Of a DNA stretch of 53,404 nucleotides, positions 27,227-37,279 are shown one piece after another. The stretch comes from an uncultured Pelagibacteraceae bacterium (lineage in GTDB: Bacteria; Pseudomonadota; Alphaproteobacteria; Pelagibacterales; Pelagibacteraceae). The position numbers were made by a program, and so were the translations under genes. A model generated the notes under the pieces. That model worked only from the letters and a program-made list of their open reading frames with translations. It was not told the DNA's origin and ran no database searches. Position 1 is the stretch's first letter. The number at the start of each line of letters is the position of its first letter. Location: assembly GCA_902573425.1 (NCBI GenBank), contig CACGJO010000007.1, positions 1-53,404 on the forward strand. The letters run 5' to 3'.

Positions 27227-29449
27227 ATGAATATTAAAAAAGTAGTAATTATTGGATCAGGAACAATGGGTAGTGGGATTGCTGCACATTTATGTAATGC
27301 AAATATACCTGTTGTATTACTTGATTTGAAAACAGAAATTGCAGAAAAAGCAAAAGAAAAAATTTTAAAATCTCGACCACCATTACTTTTCGAAAGTTCA
27401 AAAATTAAAAGTTTAAAAACAGGAAATATTTCAGATAATTTTGATAGTGTTGCTGATGCTGATTGGATAATTGAAGCTGTTGTTGAAAGGATTAATATTA
27501 AACACGAAATTTACGATAAAATTTTAAAAGTAAGAAAAAAAGAGTCTGTCATATCTTCAAATACTTCAACAATTCCACTTAAAATACTTTCTCAAAAAAT
27601 GGATAATCCTGATAAAAAAGATTTTTGTATAACACACTTTTTTAATCCAGTGAGATATATGGGCCTTTTGGAAATAGTTAGAGAAAAATCAAATGATCAA
27701 AATAAAATTAACCTATTAAAAGACTTCTGTGAAAAAAAACTTGGCAAAGGAGTAATAATTTGTGGTGATACACCAGGTTTCTTAGGAAATAGAATTGGTG
27801 TCTATGCAATGCAAGTTGCTATGACAGAGGCAATTAAAATGAATTTATCTGTAGAAGAAGCCGATGCTGTTTTTGGACGACCAATGGGAATACCTAAAAC
27901 CGGTGTTTTTGCTTTATATGATTTGATTGGTATTGACCTAATGTCGGACGTTTTAAAAAGTTTTAGAAAAGAACTTACAGGGAAAGATGAATTTCAAAAA
28001 GTTGCTCAAGGAATTCCAATAATTCAAAAACTAATTGACAGTGGTTATACCGGTAGAAAAGGCAAAGGTGGTTTTTACCGTATGAATAAAGTTAATAACC
28101 AAAAAGTTTTGGAAGCTTTAAATTTAAAAAATAATAGTTATTCAGCTGCAAAAAAAATTGATCTCCAAATTAATAAAATAAATTTATTAGATTTAATAAA
28201 TAGAGAGGATCAGTATGGTAAATATGCCTGGGCAGTAATTTCAAAAATTATTCTTTATTCATCTTCGTTAGTTCCACAGATCACAAAAGAGTACAATGAC
28301 ATTGACGAAGCATTAAGACTTGGTTTTAACTGGTCTATGGGACCTTTCGAAATGTTGGAGAACATTGGATTAGATAATTTTTTCAATAAAATAGGTGATA
28401 TTAAAACTAATCCTTTTTTAGAAAATTTAAAAAATAAAAGTGTAAAAAAGTTTTATGACCAAAGACAAAAATATACGGATATCGAAACACTGGGAAAGGT
28501 AAAAAAATCAGTTGTCAAAATTGATAAAAATGATTCTGCTGAAATTTACAGGTTTAAAGATTTTAATATTGTAGAATTCGACACAAAAGCAAATGCCCTA
28601 GATTATAATTCTATGGATGCTTTAATGAAAGCTACAGATAAGCCATTAATTATTATTAATGAGAGTATGCAGTTTTCTGCAGGAGTTAATCTAAATTATG
28701 TAATGGAATTTGTTAAAAAGAAAGATTTTAAATCTGTTGAAAAATTCATTAAATATTTTCAAAAAACCTGTGAACATTTAAAATATAGTGACAAATTAGT
28801 AATCTCTGCACCATCTGGTTTGTCTTTAGGTGGTGGCGAAGAAGTCTTGCTGCAAAGCAATTACGTTGTATCACACACTAATATAGTGATGGGGTTAGTT
28901 GAAACTATTGTTGGTTTAGTTCCGGCCGGTGGAGGGTGTAAAGAGCTTTTGTGGAGGTGGACTCAAACAGATGATGCCGGAAAAGACCCTGATTTTGCAC
29001 CTCTTAAAGTTTTTGATATAATAGGGTATGCAAAAACAGCCACATCTCCTCTTGAGGCAAAACCTCTTTTATTTTTAGATGATAATCATGAAGTTATAAT
29101 TAATAGAAACAATCTATTGCCTATGGCAAGAGCTTATATTGAACAAAACAAAAATTTTAAACCTCCCGTTAAATGTAAATTTAAATTATCAGGCGACCAG
29201 GTAAGGAAAAAAATGCAAAAAGTACTTGATGAATTATATAATAGCAAAAAAATACTTGATCATGGTATGATAGTAGGTAAGGAATTAGCTAATGTTTTGA
29301 GTGGAGGAGACACTAATTTAAGTAAGGAAATAAGTGAAGAACAGATGTATAAATTAGAACTTGAGAGCTTTATGAAACTTTTAGAAACAGATAAAACACA
29401 AAAAAGAATTGTACATACTTTAAAAACAAGTAAACCATTAATAAATTAA
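27227..29449 (+). CDS. FadN-like 3-hydroxyacyl-CoA dehydrogenase / enoyl-CoA hydratase fusion
   Basis: 740 residues. NAD-binding 3-hydroxyacyl-CoA dehydrogenase domain first ([13 protein letters not shown] at 9-21; catalytic His in THFFNP), then the dehydrogenase C-terminal domains, then a C-terminal crotonase domain (about 440-650). This is the reverse order of FadB and matches FadN/YusL. Crotonase catalytic glutamates appear intact: Glu539 in LGGGEEV and Glu559 in GLVETIVG, spaced 20 apart. The start at 27227 is forced by the Rossmann loop, leaving a leader of three bases after tRNA-Pro. It abuts dmdC and may supply hydratase activity to the DMSP pathway. Confidence 0.85.
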   Translation: MNIKKVVIIGSGTMGSGIAAHLCNANIPVVLLDLKTEIAEKAKEKILKSRPPLLFESSKIKSLKTGNISDNFDSVADADWIIEAVVERINIKHEIYDKILKVRKKESVISSNTSTIPLKILSQKMDNPDKKDFCITHFFNPVRYMGLLEIVREKSNDQNKINLLKDFCEKKLGKGVIICGDTPGFLGNRIGVYAMQVAMTEAIKMNLSVEEADAVFGRPMGIPKTGVFALYDLIGIDLMSDVLKSFRKELTGKDEFQKVAQGIPIIQKLIDSGYTGRKGKGGFYRMNKVNNQKVLEALNLKNNSYSAAKKIDLQINKINLLDLINREDQYGKYAWAVISKIILYSSSLVPQITKEYNDIDEALRLGFNWSMGPFEMLENIGLDNFFNKIGDIKTNPFLENLKNKSVKKFYDQRQKYTDIETLGKVKKSVVKIDKNDSAEIYRFKDFNIVEFDTKANALDYNSMDALMKATDKPLIIINESMQFSAGVNLNYVMEFVKKKDFKSVEKFIKYFQKTCEHLKYSDKLVISAPSGLSLGGGEEVLLQSNYVVSHTNIVMGLVETIVGLVPAGGGCKELLWRWTQTDDAGKDPDFAPLKVFDIIGYAKTATSPLEAKPLLFLDDNHEVIINRNNLLPMARAYIEQNKNFKPPVKCKFKLSGDQVRKKMQKVLDELYNSKKILDHGMIVGKELANVLSGGDTNLSKEISEEQMYKLELESFMKLLETDKTQKRIVHTLKTSKPLIN

Positions 29450-31210
29450 ATGACAACTTATAACGCACCAGTAGACGAAATGATGTTTTTATTTAACAAT
29501 CTTAAAGACAATAAAAACTATAATGAAATTGATAAATACAAAGAAATTAATTCTGATTTAGTAAAAGATATATTAGAACAGGCAGCAAAAATAAATCAGG
29601 AAATTGTTTTACCGCTTGCTAAAATAGGTGATGAAAAGCCATGCGTTTATGAAAATGGTATTGTTAGATCACCACCAGGTTATAAAGAGGCATATAAAAA
29701 GTTTATTGAAGATGGCTGGACTTCTTTATCTTGCGATCCTAAATATGGTGGCCAAGGCATGCCAAAAACAGTAAGTACTTTTTTTGAGGAAATGCTTTCA
29801 TCAGCTAGTTTATCTTTTAAGTTATATAGTGAATTGAGTATAGGCGCGTATAACTGCATTCTTCATCATGCAGATCAGAAAACAAAAGATAAGTATTTAC
29901 CGAAAATGGTTGAGGGTAAGTGGAGTGGGACGATGTGTTTAACGGAATCTCACTGTGGTACTGATCTAGGTTTATTAAAAACTAAAGCTGTTAAACAAAA
30001 AGATAACTCTTATAAGATTTCAGGTCAAAAAATATTTATTACTTCAGGAGACCATGATTTAACAGAAAACATTATCCATCTTGTCTTAGCCAGAATTCCT
30101 GGTTCACCTTCTGGAACAAAAGGAATTAGCTTATTTTTAGTTCCTAAATTTGTTGTTAATGATAACGGTTCAGTCGGACCTCGAAATGGTGTTAACACTG
30201 CGTCTATAGAAACTAAAATGGGAATTAAAGGATCTCCAACTTGTGTTTTGAATTTTGATGAAGCAACAGGCTTTATGATTGGACCAGAAAATAAAGGACT
30301 TAGTTCCATGTTCACAATGATGAATTTAGAGAGAATAGTTGTAGGTATCCAAGGTCTTGGTATTTCTGAAACAGCTTATCAAAACGCGTTAGCTTATGCA
30401 AAAGAGAGGAAACAAGGCAAGGCAAATAATAGCAAGAACGGTGAGACAGATATAATTATTAAGCATGCAGATATTAGAAGAAGCTTAATGAACATGAAAT
30501 CTTTAATCGAAGGTCAGAGATCTTTAGCCTTTTGGGTTTCTCAGCAAATAGATGTTAGTTTAAACCATCCAGATAAAAAAATAAAAACTGACGCTGATGA
30601 AATAGTTGCTTTAATGACTCCTATAATTAAGTCCTTTTATACTGATATTGGAATGGAAATCACAAATGATGCAATTCAAGTTTTTGGAGGTTATGGTTAC
30701 ACCAAGGATCAAGGAATCGAACAATTATTTAGAGATAATAGAATAACACCTATTTATGAAGGTACAAATTCTGTTCAAGCTATTGATCTTGTTTATAGAA
30801 AAATTTTAAATAACAAAATTTTTGAAAAGTATATTGCTCAACTTTCAAATGAAGTAAAAGACTTTGCAAAAGACAATAAACTTTCTTTATTTGCTGATAA
30901 ATTTTTGAAGTATTTAGAATTATTAAATAATTTTACACTATGGCTTGATGAGAAAAATAAATCATCAAAAGACGATGTAAGTGCAGCCTGTAATGATTAT
31001 TTAAAGGTTCTTGGATATATAGCTCTTGCTCACTCTTGGTTAAAAATATTGAAGGTAAGCCACTCAAAACTCAAAGAAAATAAAACTTTTTATGAAGATA
31101 AAATAAATACTGCAAAATATTACTTTGATAAAATTCTTCCAAGAGTTCAGAGCCATTATTTATCAGCTATTACCGGCAGTGATACTATGATGAAATCTAA
31201 TTTTAATTGA
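29450..31210 (+). CDS. dmdC: Methylmercaptopropionyl-CoA dehydrogenase (DmdC-like acyl-CoA dehydrogenase)
   Basis: 586 residues, the long acyl-CoA dehydrogenase type with an extra C-terminal domain. FAD/substrate segments CLTESHCGTDLG, GQKIFITSGDHD and the catalytic glutamate in IYEGTNSVQA (Glu437) are present. DmdC oxidises methylmercaptopropionyl-CoA to methylthioacryloyl-CoA. Other long acyl-CoA dehydrogenases look similar, but the dmdB and dmdA genes in the same array support the call. The ATG directly follows the stop of the FadN-like gene with no spacer. Confidence 0.85.
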   Translation: MTTYNAPVDEMMFLFNNLKDNKNYNEIDKYKEINSDLVKDILEQAAKINQEIVLPLAKIGDEKPCVYENGIVRSPPGYKEAYKKFIEDGWTSLSCDPKYGGQGMPKTVSTFFEEMLSSASLSFKLYSELSIGAYNCILHHADQKTKDKYLPKMVEGKWSGTMCLTESHCGTDLGLLKTKAVKQKDNSYKISGQKIFITSGDHDLTENIIHLVLARIPGSPSGTKGISLFLVPKFVVNDNGSVGPRNGVNTASIETKMGIKGSPTCVLNFDEATGFMIGPENKGLSSMFTMMNLERIVVGIQGLGISETAYQNALAYAKERKQGKANNSKNGETDIIIKHADIRRSLMNMKSLIEGQRSLAFWVSQQIDVSLNHPDKKIKTDADEIVALMTPIIKSFYTDIGMEITNDAIQVFGGYGYTKDQGIEQLFRDNRITPIYEGTNSVQAIDLVYRKILNNKIFEKYIAQLSNEVKDFAKDNKLSLFADKFLKYLELLNNFTLWLDEKNKSSKDDVSAACNDYLKVLGYIALAHSWLKILKVSHSKLKENKTFYEDKINTAKYYFDKILPRVQSHYLSAITGSDTMMKSNFN

Positions 31211-31212
31211 TA

Positions 31213-32841
31213 ATGAGTCACTACGAAACAAATCTAAATAAAAATAAAGCGAATTTTGTACCACTCACACCACTATCATTCTTACAAAGAGCTAAAGACA
31301 TATATCCAACATATGAAGCACTAATTTATGAGGATCGAAAATATACATGGACTCAGGTTTATAATAGATGTGTGAAGTTTGCTAGTGCTTTAGAAAAAAT
31401 TGGAATTAAAAAAGGCGATACAGTTTCCTACTTAGCTTTTAATACTCCTGAAATTTTTGAGGCTCATTACTCTGTTCCTATGACTGGTGCTGTTTTAAAT
31501 ACTATTAATATTCGATTAGATGCAAAGACTATTGCCTATATTTTAAATCACAGCGATGCCAAAGTTTTAGTTGTAGATAGACAGCTCCACAAAGAAGTTA
31601 AAAAAGCATTAAAATCAATTGAAAATAAAATTACTATAATTGATATTGTCGATAAGTATGCTGATAAATCAAAAACAGAAAAAATTGGTGACTTAGAGTA
31701 CGAAACATTTTTAAAAACTGGTGATGATACTTATCAATGGAAGATGCCAGATGATGAGTGGCAAGCAATATCATTAAGTTACACTTCCGGTACAACCGGA
31801 AATCCAAAAGGAGTGGTTTATCACCATAGAGGATCATATTTAATGTCAACGGGTAGTGCAGCTGCTTGGAATATGCCAAATAGATTAAATTTTTTAACCG
31901 TCGTTCCTATGTTTCATTGTAATGGCTGGGGTTATCCTTGGACAGTACCTATGTTAAATGGTCGTACAATTTGTTTACGTAATATTGATATAAAAAAAAT
32001 TTTTGAATTAATAGATAAATATAATATTACTCATTTTGGTGGCGCTCCAATTGTTTTAAATATGATAACTGGAGCTTCTGAAAGTGAAAGAAAAAAATTA
32101 AAGCGTAAAGTCTCTGTATTAACAGCGGGCGCTCCTCCACCAAGTATAATTTTTAAGAAAATGGAAGCTCTAGGATTTGATGTAATGCACGTTTACGGAT
32201 TGACTGAAACATATGGTCATGTAACACAGTGTGCCTGGAATGATACTTGGAATAATTTTGATGAAGAGAAAAAAAATGAGATAAAAGCAAGACAAGGTGT
32301 AAGATATCCAAACACCGAAGGTGTAACAATAATGGATCCTGAAACCATGAAAGAGGTTCCAAGAGATGGGAAAACTATTGGTGAAATAATGATAAGGGCA
32401 AATGTTGTGATGAAAGGTTATTTTAAAGATAAGGTTTCAACGGATAAAGCAATGAAAGGTGGCTGGTTTCATTCCGGTGATTTAGCAGTCATGCATGAAG
32501 ATGGTTATGTAAAAATTCAAGATAGATCAAAAGATATAATTATTTCAGGAGGTGAAAATATATCTTCAATAGAGATAGAAAATACCCTAGCAAAACACCC
32601 ATCGGTATCTATTGCCGCTGTAGTAGCTAAACCGGACGAAAAATGGGGTGAAGTGCCATGTGCCTTTATAGAGACTGTTAAAGATAAAAATGTTACCGAA
32701 AAAGAGTTAATTTCCTTTTGTAAAGAAACACTAGCAGGATTTAAAGTTCCAAAAAAAGTTGAATTCTGTGAATTACCAAAAACATCGACAGGCAAAATTC
32801 AAAAATTTGAACTTAGAAAAAAAGCAAAAGATCTAAATTAA
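31213..32841 (+). CDS. dmdB: Methylmercaptopropionate-CoA ligase (DmdB-like acyl-CoA synthetase)
   Basis: 542 residues of the AMP-forming ligase family. P-loop YTSGTTGNPKGV (about 195-206), VYGLTETYGH, the WFHSGDLA hinge motif and the C-terminal KTSTGKIQKF lysine loop are all intact. DmdB activates methylmercaptopropionate (made by DmdA) with CoA. I chose the ATG at 31213 rather than a TTG two codons earlier because the TTG overlaps the dmdC stop and adds only Met-Ile. The position between dmdC and dmdA supports the specific name; a general short-chain acyl-CoA synthetase is the alternative. Confidence 0.86.
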   Translation: MSHYETNLNKNKANFVPLTPLSFLQRAKDIYPTYEALIYEDRKYTWTQVYNRCVKFASALEKIGIKKGDTVSYLAFNTPEIFEAHYSVPMTGAVLNTINIRLDAKTIAYILNHSDAKVLVVDRQLHKEVKKALKSIENKITIIDIVDKYADKSKTEKIGDLEYETFLKTGDDTYQWKMPDDEWQAISLSYTSGTTGNPKGVVYHHRGSYLMSTGSAAAWNMPNRLNFLTVVPMFHCNGWGYPWTVPMLNGRTICLRNIDIKKIFELIDKYNITHFGGAPIVLNMITGASESERKKLKRKVSVLTAGAPPPSIIFKKMEALGFDVMHVYGLTETYGHVTQCAWNDTWNNFDEEKKNEIKARQGVRYPNTEGVTIMDPETMKEVPRDGKTIGEIMIRANVVMKGYFKDKVSTDKAMKGGWFHSGDLAVMHEDGYVKIQDRSKDIIISGGENISSIEIENTLAKHPSVSIAAVVAKPDEKWGEVPCAFIETVKDKNVTEKELISFCKETLAGFKVPKKVEFCELPKTSTGKIQKFELRKKAKDLN

Positions 32842-32848
32842 TACTGAA

Positions 32849-33298
32849 ATGTCAAAAATATCAATTGATCTTATTTGGAAACTTGAAAATGGAGATATGT
32901 CTCCAGGAAACTATTCAAATCAACATGAAATTATATTTACACCTAACACAAAAATCATTGCAGACTCCGCCCCAGATTGGAGGGGAAACGAATTAAATAC
33001 CAATCCTGAGCAAACTTTAGCTGCATCTCTGAGCAGTTGTCATATGATGACTTTTCTAGCGTTAGCAGCCAAAATGAAGTGGCCCGTTAAAACCTACAAA
33101 GATACAGCTGTAGCTAAATTAGGTAAAAACCTTAAAGGTTTAATGTTTGTTACCGAAATCGAACTTAATCCAAAAGTAGAGTTTTCTAAGGGTTTCATCG
33201 TTGATAATTTAAAAATGAAAGAGGTACAAGATAGAGCTCATCGATATTGTTTTATATCAAATTCACTTTCAAAAGAAGTTAAAGTTAAAATAAATTAA
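32849..33298 (+). CDS. OsmC/Ohr family peroxidase-like protein
   Basis: 149 residues. Both family cysteines are present: Cys64 in LSSCHMMTFLALA and Cys134 in HRYCFISNS, the peroxidatic and resolving pair of OsmC/Ohr/YhfA proteins that reduce organic hydroperoxides. Seven bases after dmdB and four before the crotonase-like gene, so part of the array. A detoxifying role against peroxides or thiol by-products such as methanethiol oxidation products is a reasonable inference, not shown. Confidence 0.85.
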   Translation: MSKISIDLIWKLENGDMSPGNYSNQHEIIFTPNTKIIADSAPDWRGNELNTNPEQTLAASLSSCHMMTFLALAAKMKWPVKTYKDTAVAKLGKNLKGLMFVTEIELNPKVEFSKGFIVDNLKMKEVQDRAHRYCFISNSLSKEVKVKIN

Positions 33299-33301
33299 TT
33301 T

Positions 33302-34111
33302 ATGAACGATTCAATAGATAATCAACTTGTCAAAACTTCAATCCACTCTAACTGTATTCTTCGAATTACTTTAAACAATCCATCACAACATAATGTTTTG
33401 TCAGAGGAGATGATGTCAGCTATTCAGTCTGTTTTAAACAAATCTGTAAATGATAAATCTATACGAGTGATTATTATTTCAGCGGAGGGCAAAACATTTT
33501 CTGCAGGACATGATTTAAAACAATTAAAAAAAGGACGTGATAATTCTGATAAGGGCAGGGGCTATTTTAAAAAAGTGATGTTAAAATGTTCAAATTTAAT
33601 GCAATCAATTATTAACAATTCAAAGCCTATAATTGCCGAAGTTTCTGGTACTGCCACTGCAGCTGGCTGTCAACTAGTTGCAAGCTGTGATTTAGCTTAT
33701 GCAGGGACATCATCTAGATTTGCAACACCCGGTGTTAATATTGGCTTATTTTGTTCAACGCCAATGGTGGCCCTTTCAAGAACAGTTTCAAACAAACATT
33801 CTATGGAAATGCTTTTAAATGGAGATCTAATATCTTCTAAAAAAGCTGCTGAAATTGGTTTAATTAATGAAGTTGTTAACGATAATGATCTTGAGAGTAT
33901 TGTGCTAGAAAAAGCTTTAAAAATTTCCAAGAAATCAGCTATGACATTGAAAATTGGCAAACAGGCTTTTTATAATCAAATAAACATGAACTTATCGGAA
34001 GCTTATGATTATGCGTCCAACGTAATGGTTGAGAATATGCTTAAAATTGATGCCGAAGAGGGTATAGATGCCTTTATTAATAAAAGAAATCCTAATTGGC
34101 AAGATAAATGA
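33302..34111 (+). CDS. Crotonase-superfamily protein lacking both catalytic glutamates (ECHDC3-like)
   Basis: 269 residues with the crotonase fold: FSAGHDLKQL oxyanion-hole segment, GTATAAGCQLVASCDLA and FATPGVNIGLFCSTPMVAL. The two positions that carry the hydratase glutamates are Gln124 and Gly144, spaced 20 as in active enzymes. This pattern resembles the ECHDC3-type family rather than DmdD. It sits where a methylthioacryloyl-CoA hydratase would be expected in a dmd cluster, but ordinary hydration is unlikely. It might be a thioesterase, isomerase or binding protein. It overlaps the next gene by four bases (ATGA). Confidence 0.8.
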   Translation: MNDSIDNQLVKTSIHSNCILRITLNNPSQHNVLSEEMMSAIQSVLNKSVNDKSIRVIIISAEGKTFSAGHDLKQLKKGRDNSDKGRGYFKKVMLKCSNLMQSIINNSKPIIAEVSGTATAAGCQLVASCDLAYAGTSSRFATPGVNIGLFCSTPMVALSRTVSNKHSMEMLLNGDLISSKKAAEIGLINEVVNDNDLESIVLEKALKISKKSAMTLKIGKQAFYNQINMNLSEAYDYASNVMVENMLKIDAEEGIDAFINKRNPNWQDK

Positions 34112-34884
34112 TTTTTGAAGTAGAAAATAAAAAAGTTTTCTCCTCAGATATTGGTCAAACTTTCGATAAAAACAAACATTCTATAATATTACTTCATGGA
34201 AGCGGTCAATCTCATGTTGTTTGGTCTCTAACTGATCAATATCTTGCAGATGAGGGATTCAATGTCTTTGCATTTGATTTACCGGGCCATGGTAATTCAG
34301 AGGGTTCCTCTCTCAAATCAATAGAGGAAATGGCTGATTGGCTTAACAAAGTTGTTAATGTTATTGGTATAAAAGACTTAACAATATTAGGACATTCACA
34401 GGGTTGTTTGGTGGCTATAGAATATGCAAATAAATTCCCTGATAATATTAAAAATTTAATTTTTGTTGCCGGTTCATACCAAATACCAGTAAATAAAAGT
34501 TTAATAGATCTTGCAAACGCAGGAGATTTTGAGTCAATAAATTTAATGATGAAATGGGGATATGGATATTCTAAGCAATTTCTTGGAGGAAACCCACTTC
34601 AAAAGATTTTAAATTCATCTAGAGAAATCCGTGAAGTTTTGGCAATAGACCTTATCGCTTGTAATAATTATAAAAATGGAATCAACAGTATTAAAAAAAT
34701 CAAATGTCCAACCTTTTTCGTTTTTGGGGAGCTTGACAAAATGATAAAGCTAGATAAAGGCAAGGAATTTTCAGGGTTAATACCTGGGTCAAAAACACAT
34801 ATCATTAAAGATTGTGGTCACATGATAATACTTGAAAACGCTTTTGAGATGAGAGAAAAGGTTGCTGAATTTTTAAAAAAATGA
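34108..34884 (+). CDS. Alpha/beta hydrolase, unknown substrate
   Basis: 258 residues. Complete catalytic triad: Ser97 in GHSQG, Asp210 in FGELDKMI and His238 in DCGHMII; oxyanion segment LLHGSGQSH at 28-36. Could act as a thioesterase or esterase. It overlaps both neighbours by four bases (ATGA), so its translation is coupled to the inactive-looking crotonase before it and dmdA after it. A role in releasing CoA or processing a DMSP intermediate is possible; nothing in the sequence fixes the substrate. Confidence 0.82.
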   Translation: MIFEVENKKVFSSDIGQTFDKNKHSIILLHGSGQSHVVWSLTDQYLADEGFNVFAFDLPGHGNSEGSSLKSIEEMADWLNKVVNVIGIKDLTILGHSQGCLVAIEYANKFPDNIKNLIFVAGSYQIPVNKSLIDLANAGDFESINLMMKWGYGYSKQFLGGNPLQKILNSSREIREVLAIDLIACNNYKNGINSIKKIKCPTFFVFGELDKMIKLDKGKEFSGLIPGSKTHIIKDCGHMIILENAFEMREKVAEFLKK

Positions 34885-35987
34885 AAAGTATTATAACTAG
34901 ATCGAGACGATTAAGGGGCACACCTTTTACTTCAAGAATTGAAAAACAAGGAGTTAAAAGTTACACAGTTTATAATCATATGTTATTACCCACTACTTTT
35001 TCTACACCTGAGGAAGAATACAAACATTTAAAGGAGCATGTTCAAATTTGGGATGTTTCAGTCCAGCGAGAAATTGAAATTTCTGGCAAAGATTCTTCCG
35101 AGTTAGTTCAACTGATGACTTGCCGAAATTTATCTGACTCAAAAATAGGAAAGTGTTATTATGCACCGCTGGTAGATTCTGATGGAGGTTTAATTAATGA
35201 TCCACTCATATATAAACTAAATGATGATAAATGGAGAGTATGTATTGCTGACTCAGACGTTTTACTTTTTGCGAAAGGTATTGCATCTGCAAAAAAAATG
35301 GATGTAAATATTTTTGAGGCTAAAATCGATACCTTGGCAGTTCAAGGACCTAAGTCTTTAGATATTATGAAAAAAATATTCGGGGATGAAATAGTGGATC
35401 TAAAATTCTTTAGATTTGATTTTTTTGATTTTGATAAAAAAAAATTTTTAATATCAAGATCAGGTTTTTCAAAACAAGGAGGTTATGAAATTCATGTTGA
35501 AAATGCAAGTGATGGGTTAGATCTTTATGATCATTTTTTTAAAATCGGTAAGGAATTTAATCTTAAACCTGGTACACCAAATCATCCTGAAAGAATCGAG
35601 GGTGGGTTGCTTTCGTATGGGAGTGACATAGATAATAATGATAATCCCCTGGAGTGCGGTTTTGATAAGTATGTAGATTTAGACTCTGATATAGTATTTT
35701 TAGGTAAAGAGAATCTTATAAAAATTAAGAACAATGGAATTAAACGAAAACTTATGGGCGTTAAAATTGATATTAATAAAATTGATGTATCAGAAGAAAT
35801 ACCATTATTTGACTCGGGTAACAAAGTAATTGGTCAATTAAGATCGGGTGCTTTTTCGCCTAAATTTAAAAAAGTTGTAGGAATTGCAATGATGAAAAAA
35901 GATTTTTGCAAAACATCTTTAAAATTCAAAATTAAATTAGAAGAAAAGTTGGTTTCAGGAGAAATTTGTAATTTACCGATAAATTAA
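34881..35987 (+). CDS. dmdA: Dimethylsulfoniopropionate demethylase
   Basis: 368 residues, GcvT/aminomethyltransferase fold. The opening [34 protein letters not shown], the [14 protein letters not shown] segment, and LAVQGPKS and [13 protein letters not shown] match DmdA of SAR11 as I know it. DmdA moves a methyl group from DMSP to tetrahydrofolate, giving methylmercaptopropionate and 5-methyl-THF, a major marine sulfur and carbon route. Start overlaps the hydrolase stop (ATGA). Adjacent dmdB and dmdC strongly support the call over glycine cleavage T protein. Confidence 0.93.
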   Translation: MKSIITRSRRLRGTPFTSRIEKQGVKSYTVYNHMLLPTTFSTPEEEYKHLKEHVQIWDVSVQREIEISGKDSSELVQLMTCRNLSDSKIGKCYYAPLVDSDGGLINDPLIYKLNDDKWRVCIADSDVLLFAKGIASAKKMDVNIFEAKIDTLAVQGPKSLDIMKKIFGDEIVDLKFFRFDFFDFDKKKFLISRSGFSKQGGYEIHVENASDGLDLYDHFFKIGKEFNLKPGTPNHPERIEGGLLSYGSDIDNNDNPLECGFDKYVDLDSDIVFLGKENLIKIKNNGIKRKLMGVKIDINKIDVSEEIPLFDSGNKVIGQLRSGAFSPKFKKVVGIAMMKKDFCKTSLKFKIKLEEKLVSGEICNLPIN

Positions 35988-35988
35988 T

Positions 35989-36273
35989 ATGAAAAAAGCA
36001 AAAATTTACATTCCATCTAAAACAGCCATGCAATCTGGCAGAGGCAAAACCAAAAAATGGGTATTAAAGTTTGAAACTCGACACGATGTAACAAATCCGC
36101 TTATGGGATGGGAGTCTAGCGATGATACTATAGGAGAGGTTATTTTGGAGTTTACCACCAAAGATAAAGCTGTCGAGTATGCCAAAAACAACAAATTGCT
36201 TTATGAAGTTATTGAGCCAAAGAAGTCAGATTTTATAATTAAATCATACTCAGATAATTTTTTGAAAGATTAA
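35989..36273 (+). CDS. NDUFS4-like Complex I accessory protein
   Basis: 94 residues matching the ETC complex I conserved-region family (NDUFS4/AQDQ type): AKIYIPSKTAMQSGRGKTKKWVLKFE, LMGWESSDDTIGEVILEF and a tail FIIKSYSDNF. These proteins attach to the peripheral arm of NADH:quinone oxidoreductase in mitochondria and alphaproteobacteria. It is one base after dmdA and one base before the SbmA-like gene, far from any nuo gene in this window. The gene end and start signals are normal, so it appears functional. Confidence 0.85.
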   Translation: MKKAKIYIPSKTAMQSGRGKTKKWVLKFETRHDVTNPLMGWESSDDTIGEVILEFTTKDKAVEYAKNNKLLYEVIEPKKSDFIIKSYSDNFLKD

Positions 36274-36274
36274 T

Positions 36275-37279
36275 ATGTGGAGAAGTTTTTTTACCGAAAG
36301 AAGATGGCTTTTGTGGTCATGGGGTGGGGCCTTTTTTATATTTTTATCACTTTTATCTCAAACCTGGATAGATGTTAAAATTAATGAGTGGTATAAGGGA
36401 TTTTACGACTTACTTCAGAAAGCCACTGAAAGGGATATTTCTGAATTTTATGATGGCTTACTTTTATTCATGAAATTGGCAATACCTTATGTAATAATTT
36501 ACACAGTAACAAACTATTTCACTAGACTTTGGGCATTTAGATGGAGAGAGGCTATGACTTTTTCCTATATGCCCTATTGGAAAAAAGTTGATGCTAAAGT
36601 TGAAGGTGCATCACAAAGAATTCAAGAAGATTGTATGAATTTTGCGAAAATCGTAGAAAGTCTTGGATTACAAGTTGTACGAGCTATAATGTTATTAATA
36701 GCTTTTATTCCAATATTGTGGGGCTTGTCTTCCAATGTTGTTATTCCTTTTTTCAAAGATGTTTCAGGATCTTTGGTTTGGGTTTCTTTAACAGCAAGTT
36801 TAGGTGGTTTGGTAATTAGCTGGTTAGTTGGAATTAAGTTACCCGGTTTAGAATATAATAATCAAAAAGTTGAAGCTGCATTTAGGAAAGAACTTGTATA
36901 TGGAGAAGACGATAGAACTAATTATGCCAAACCCCCAACTATATTAGAGCTTTTTAGTGGAATAAAATTCAATTACCACAGACTCTTCCTACATTATGGT
37001 TATTTTGACTTGTGGTTGATAATGTATAATCAAGTAATGATAATTGTTCCATATATTTTAATGGGACCCGGTTTATTCACAGGAGCGATGACCTTAGGTA
37101 TTTTGATACAAACATCTAGTGCTTTCAGAGAAGTTCAAAGTAGTTTTTCATTATTTTTACAAAATTGGACTCGAATAACTGAACTTAGGTCAATTTATAA
37201 ACGTTTGAATGAATTTGAAAAAGCAATAAATTTTAACAAACCCTTGAGAAAAGTAAAAAAATCTGATGTAAGAGTTTAA
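36275..37279 (+). CDS. SbmA/BacA-like inner-membrane transporter, short form
   Basis: 334 residues. Opening WRSFFTERRWLLWSWGGAFFIFLSLLSQTWIDVKINEWYKGFYDLLQ and RLWAFRWREAMTFSYMPYW, ASQRIQEDCMNFAKIVESLG are hallmarks of SbmA/BacA, proton-driven transporters of peptides and related compounds (also corrinoids in BacA-like members). About 70 residues shorter than E. coli SbmA (about 406). Roughly six to seven membrane segments. It has no ATPase domain. The final base overlaps the next start. Role within the DMSP array unknown. Confidence 0.82.
   Translation: MWRSFFTERRWLLWSWGGAFFIFLSLLSQTWIDVKINEWYKGFYDLLQKATERDISEFYDGLLLFMKLAIPYVIIYTVTNYFTRLWAFRWREAMTFSYMPYWKKVDAKVEGASQRIQEDCMNFAKIVESLGLQVVRAIMLLIAFIPILWGLSSNVVIPFFKDVSGSLVWVSLTASLGGLVISWLVGIKLPGLEYNNQKVEAAFRKELVYGEDDRTNYAKPPTILELFSGIKFNYHRLFLHYGYFDLWLIMYNQVMIIVPYILMGPGLFTGAMTLGILIQTSSAFREVQSSFSLFLQNWTRITELRSIYKRLNEFEKAINFNKPLRKVKKSDVRV

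Noticed and set aside
31207..31212. TTG start for the DmdB-like ligase two codons upstream
   Set aside because: It overlaps the dmdC stop and adds only two residues; the ATG at 31213 is the natural start.
33302..34111. Calling the crotonase gene dmdD because of its position
   Set aside because: Both catalytic glutamates are replaced (Gln124, Gly144), so the name would imply an unsupported activity.
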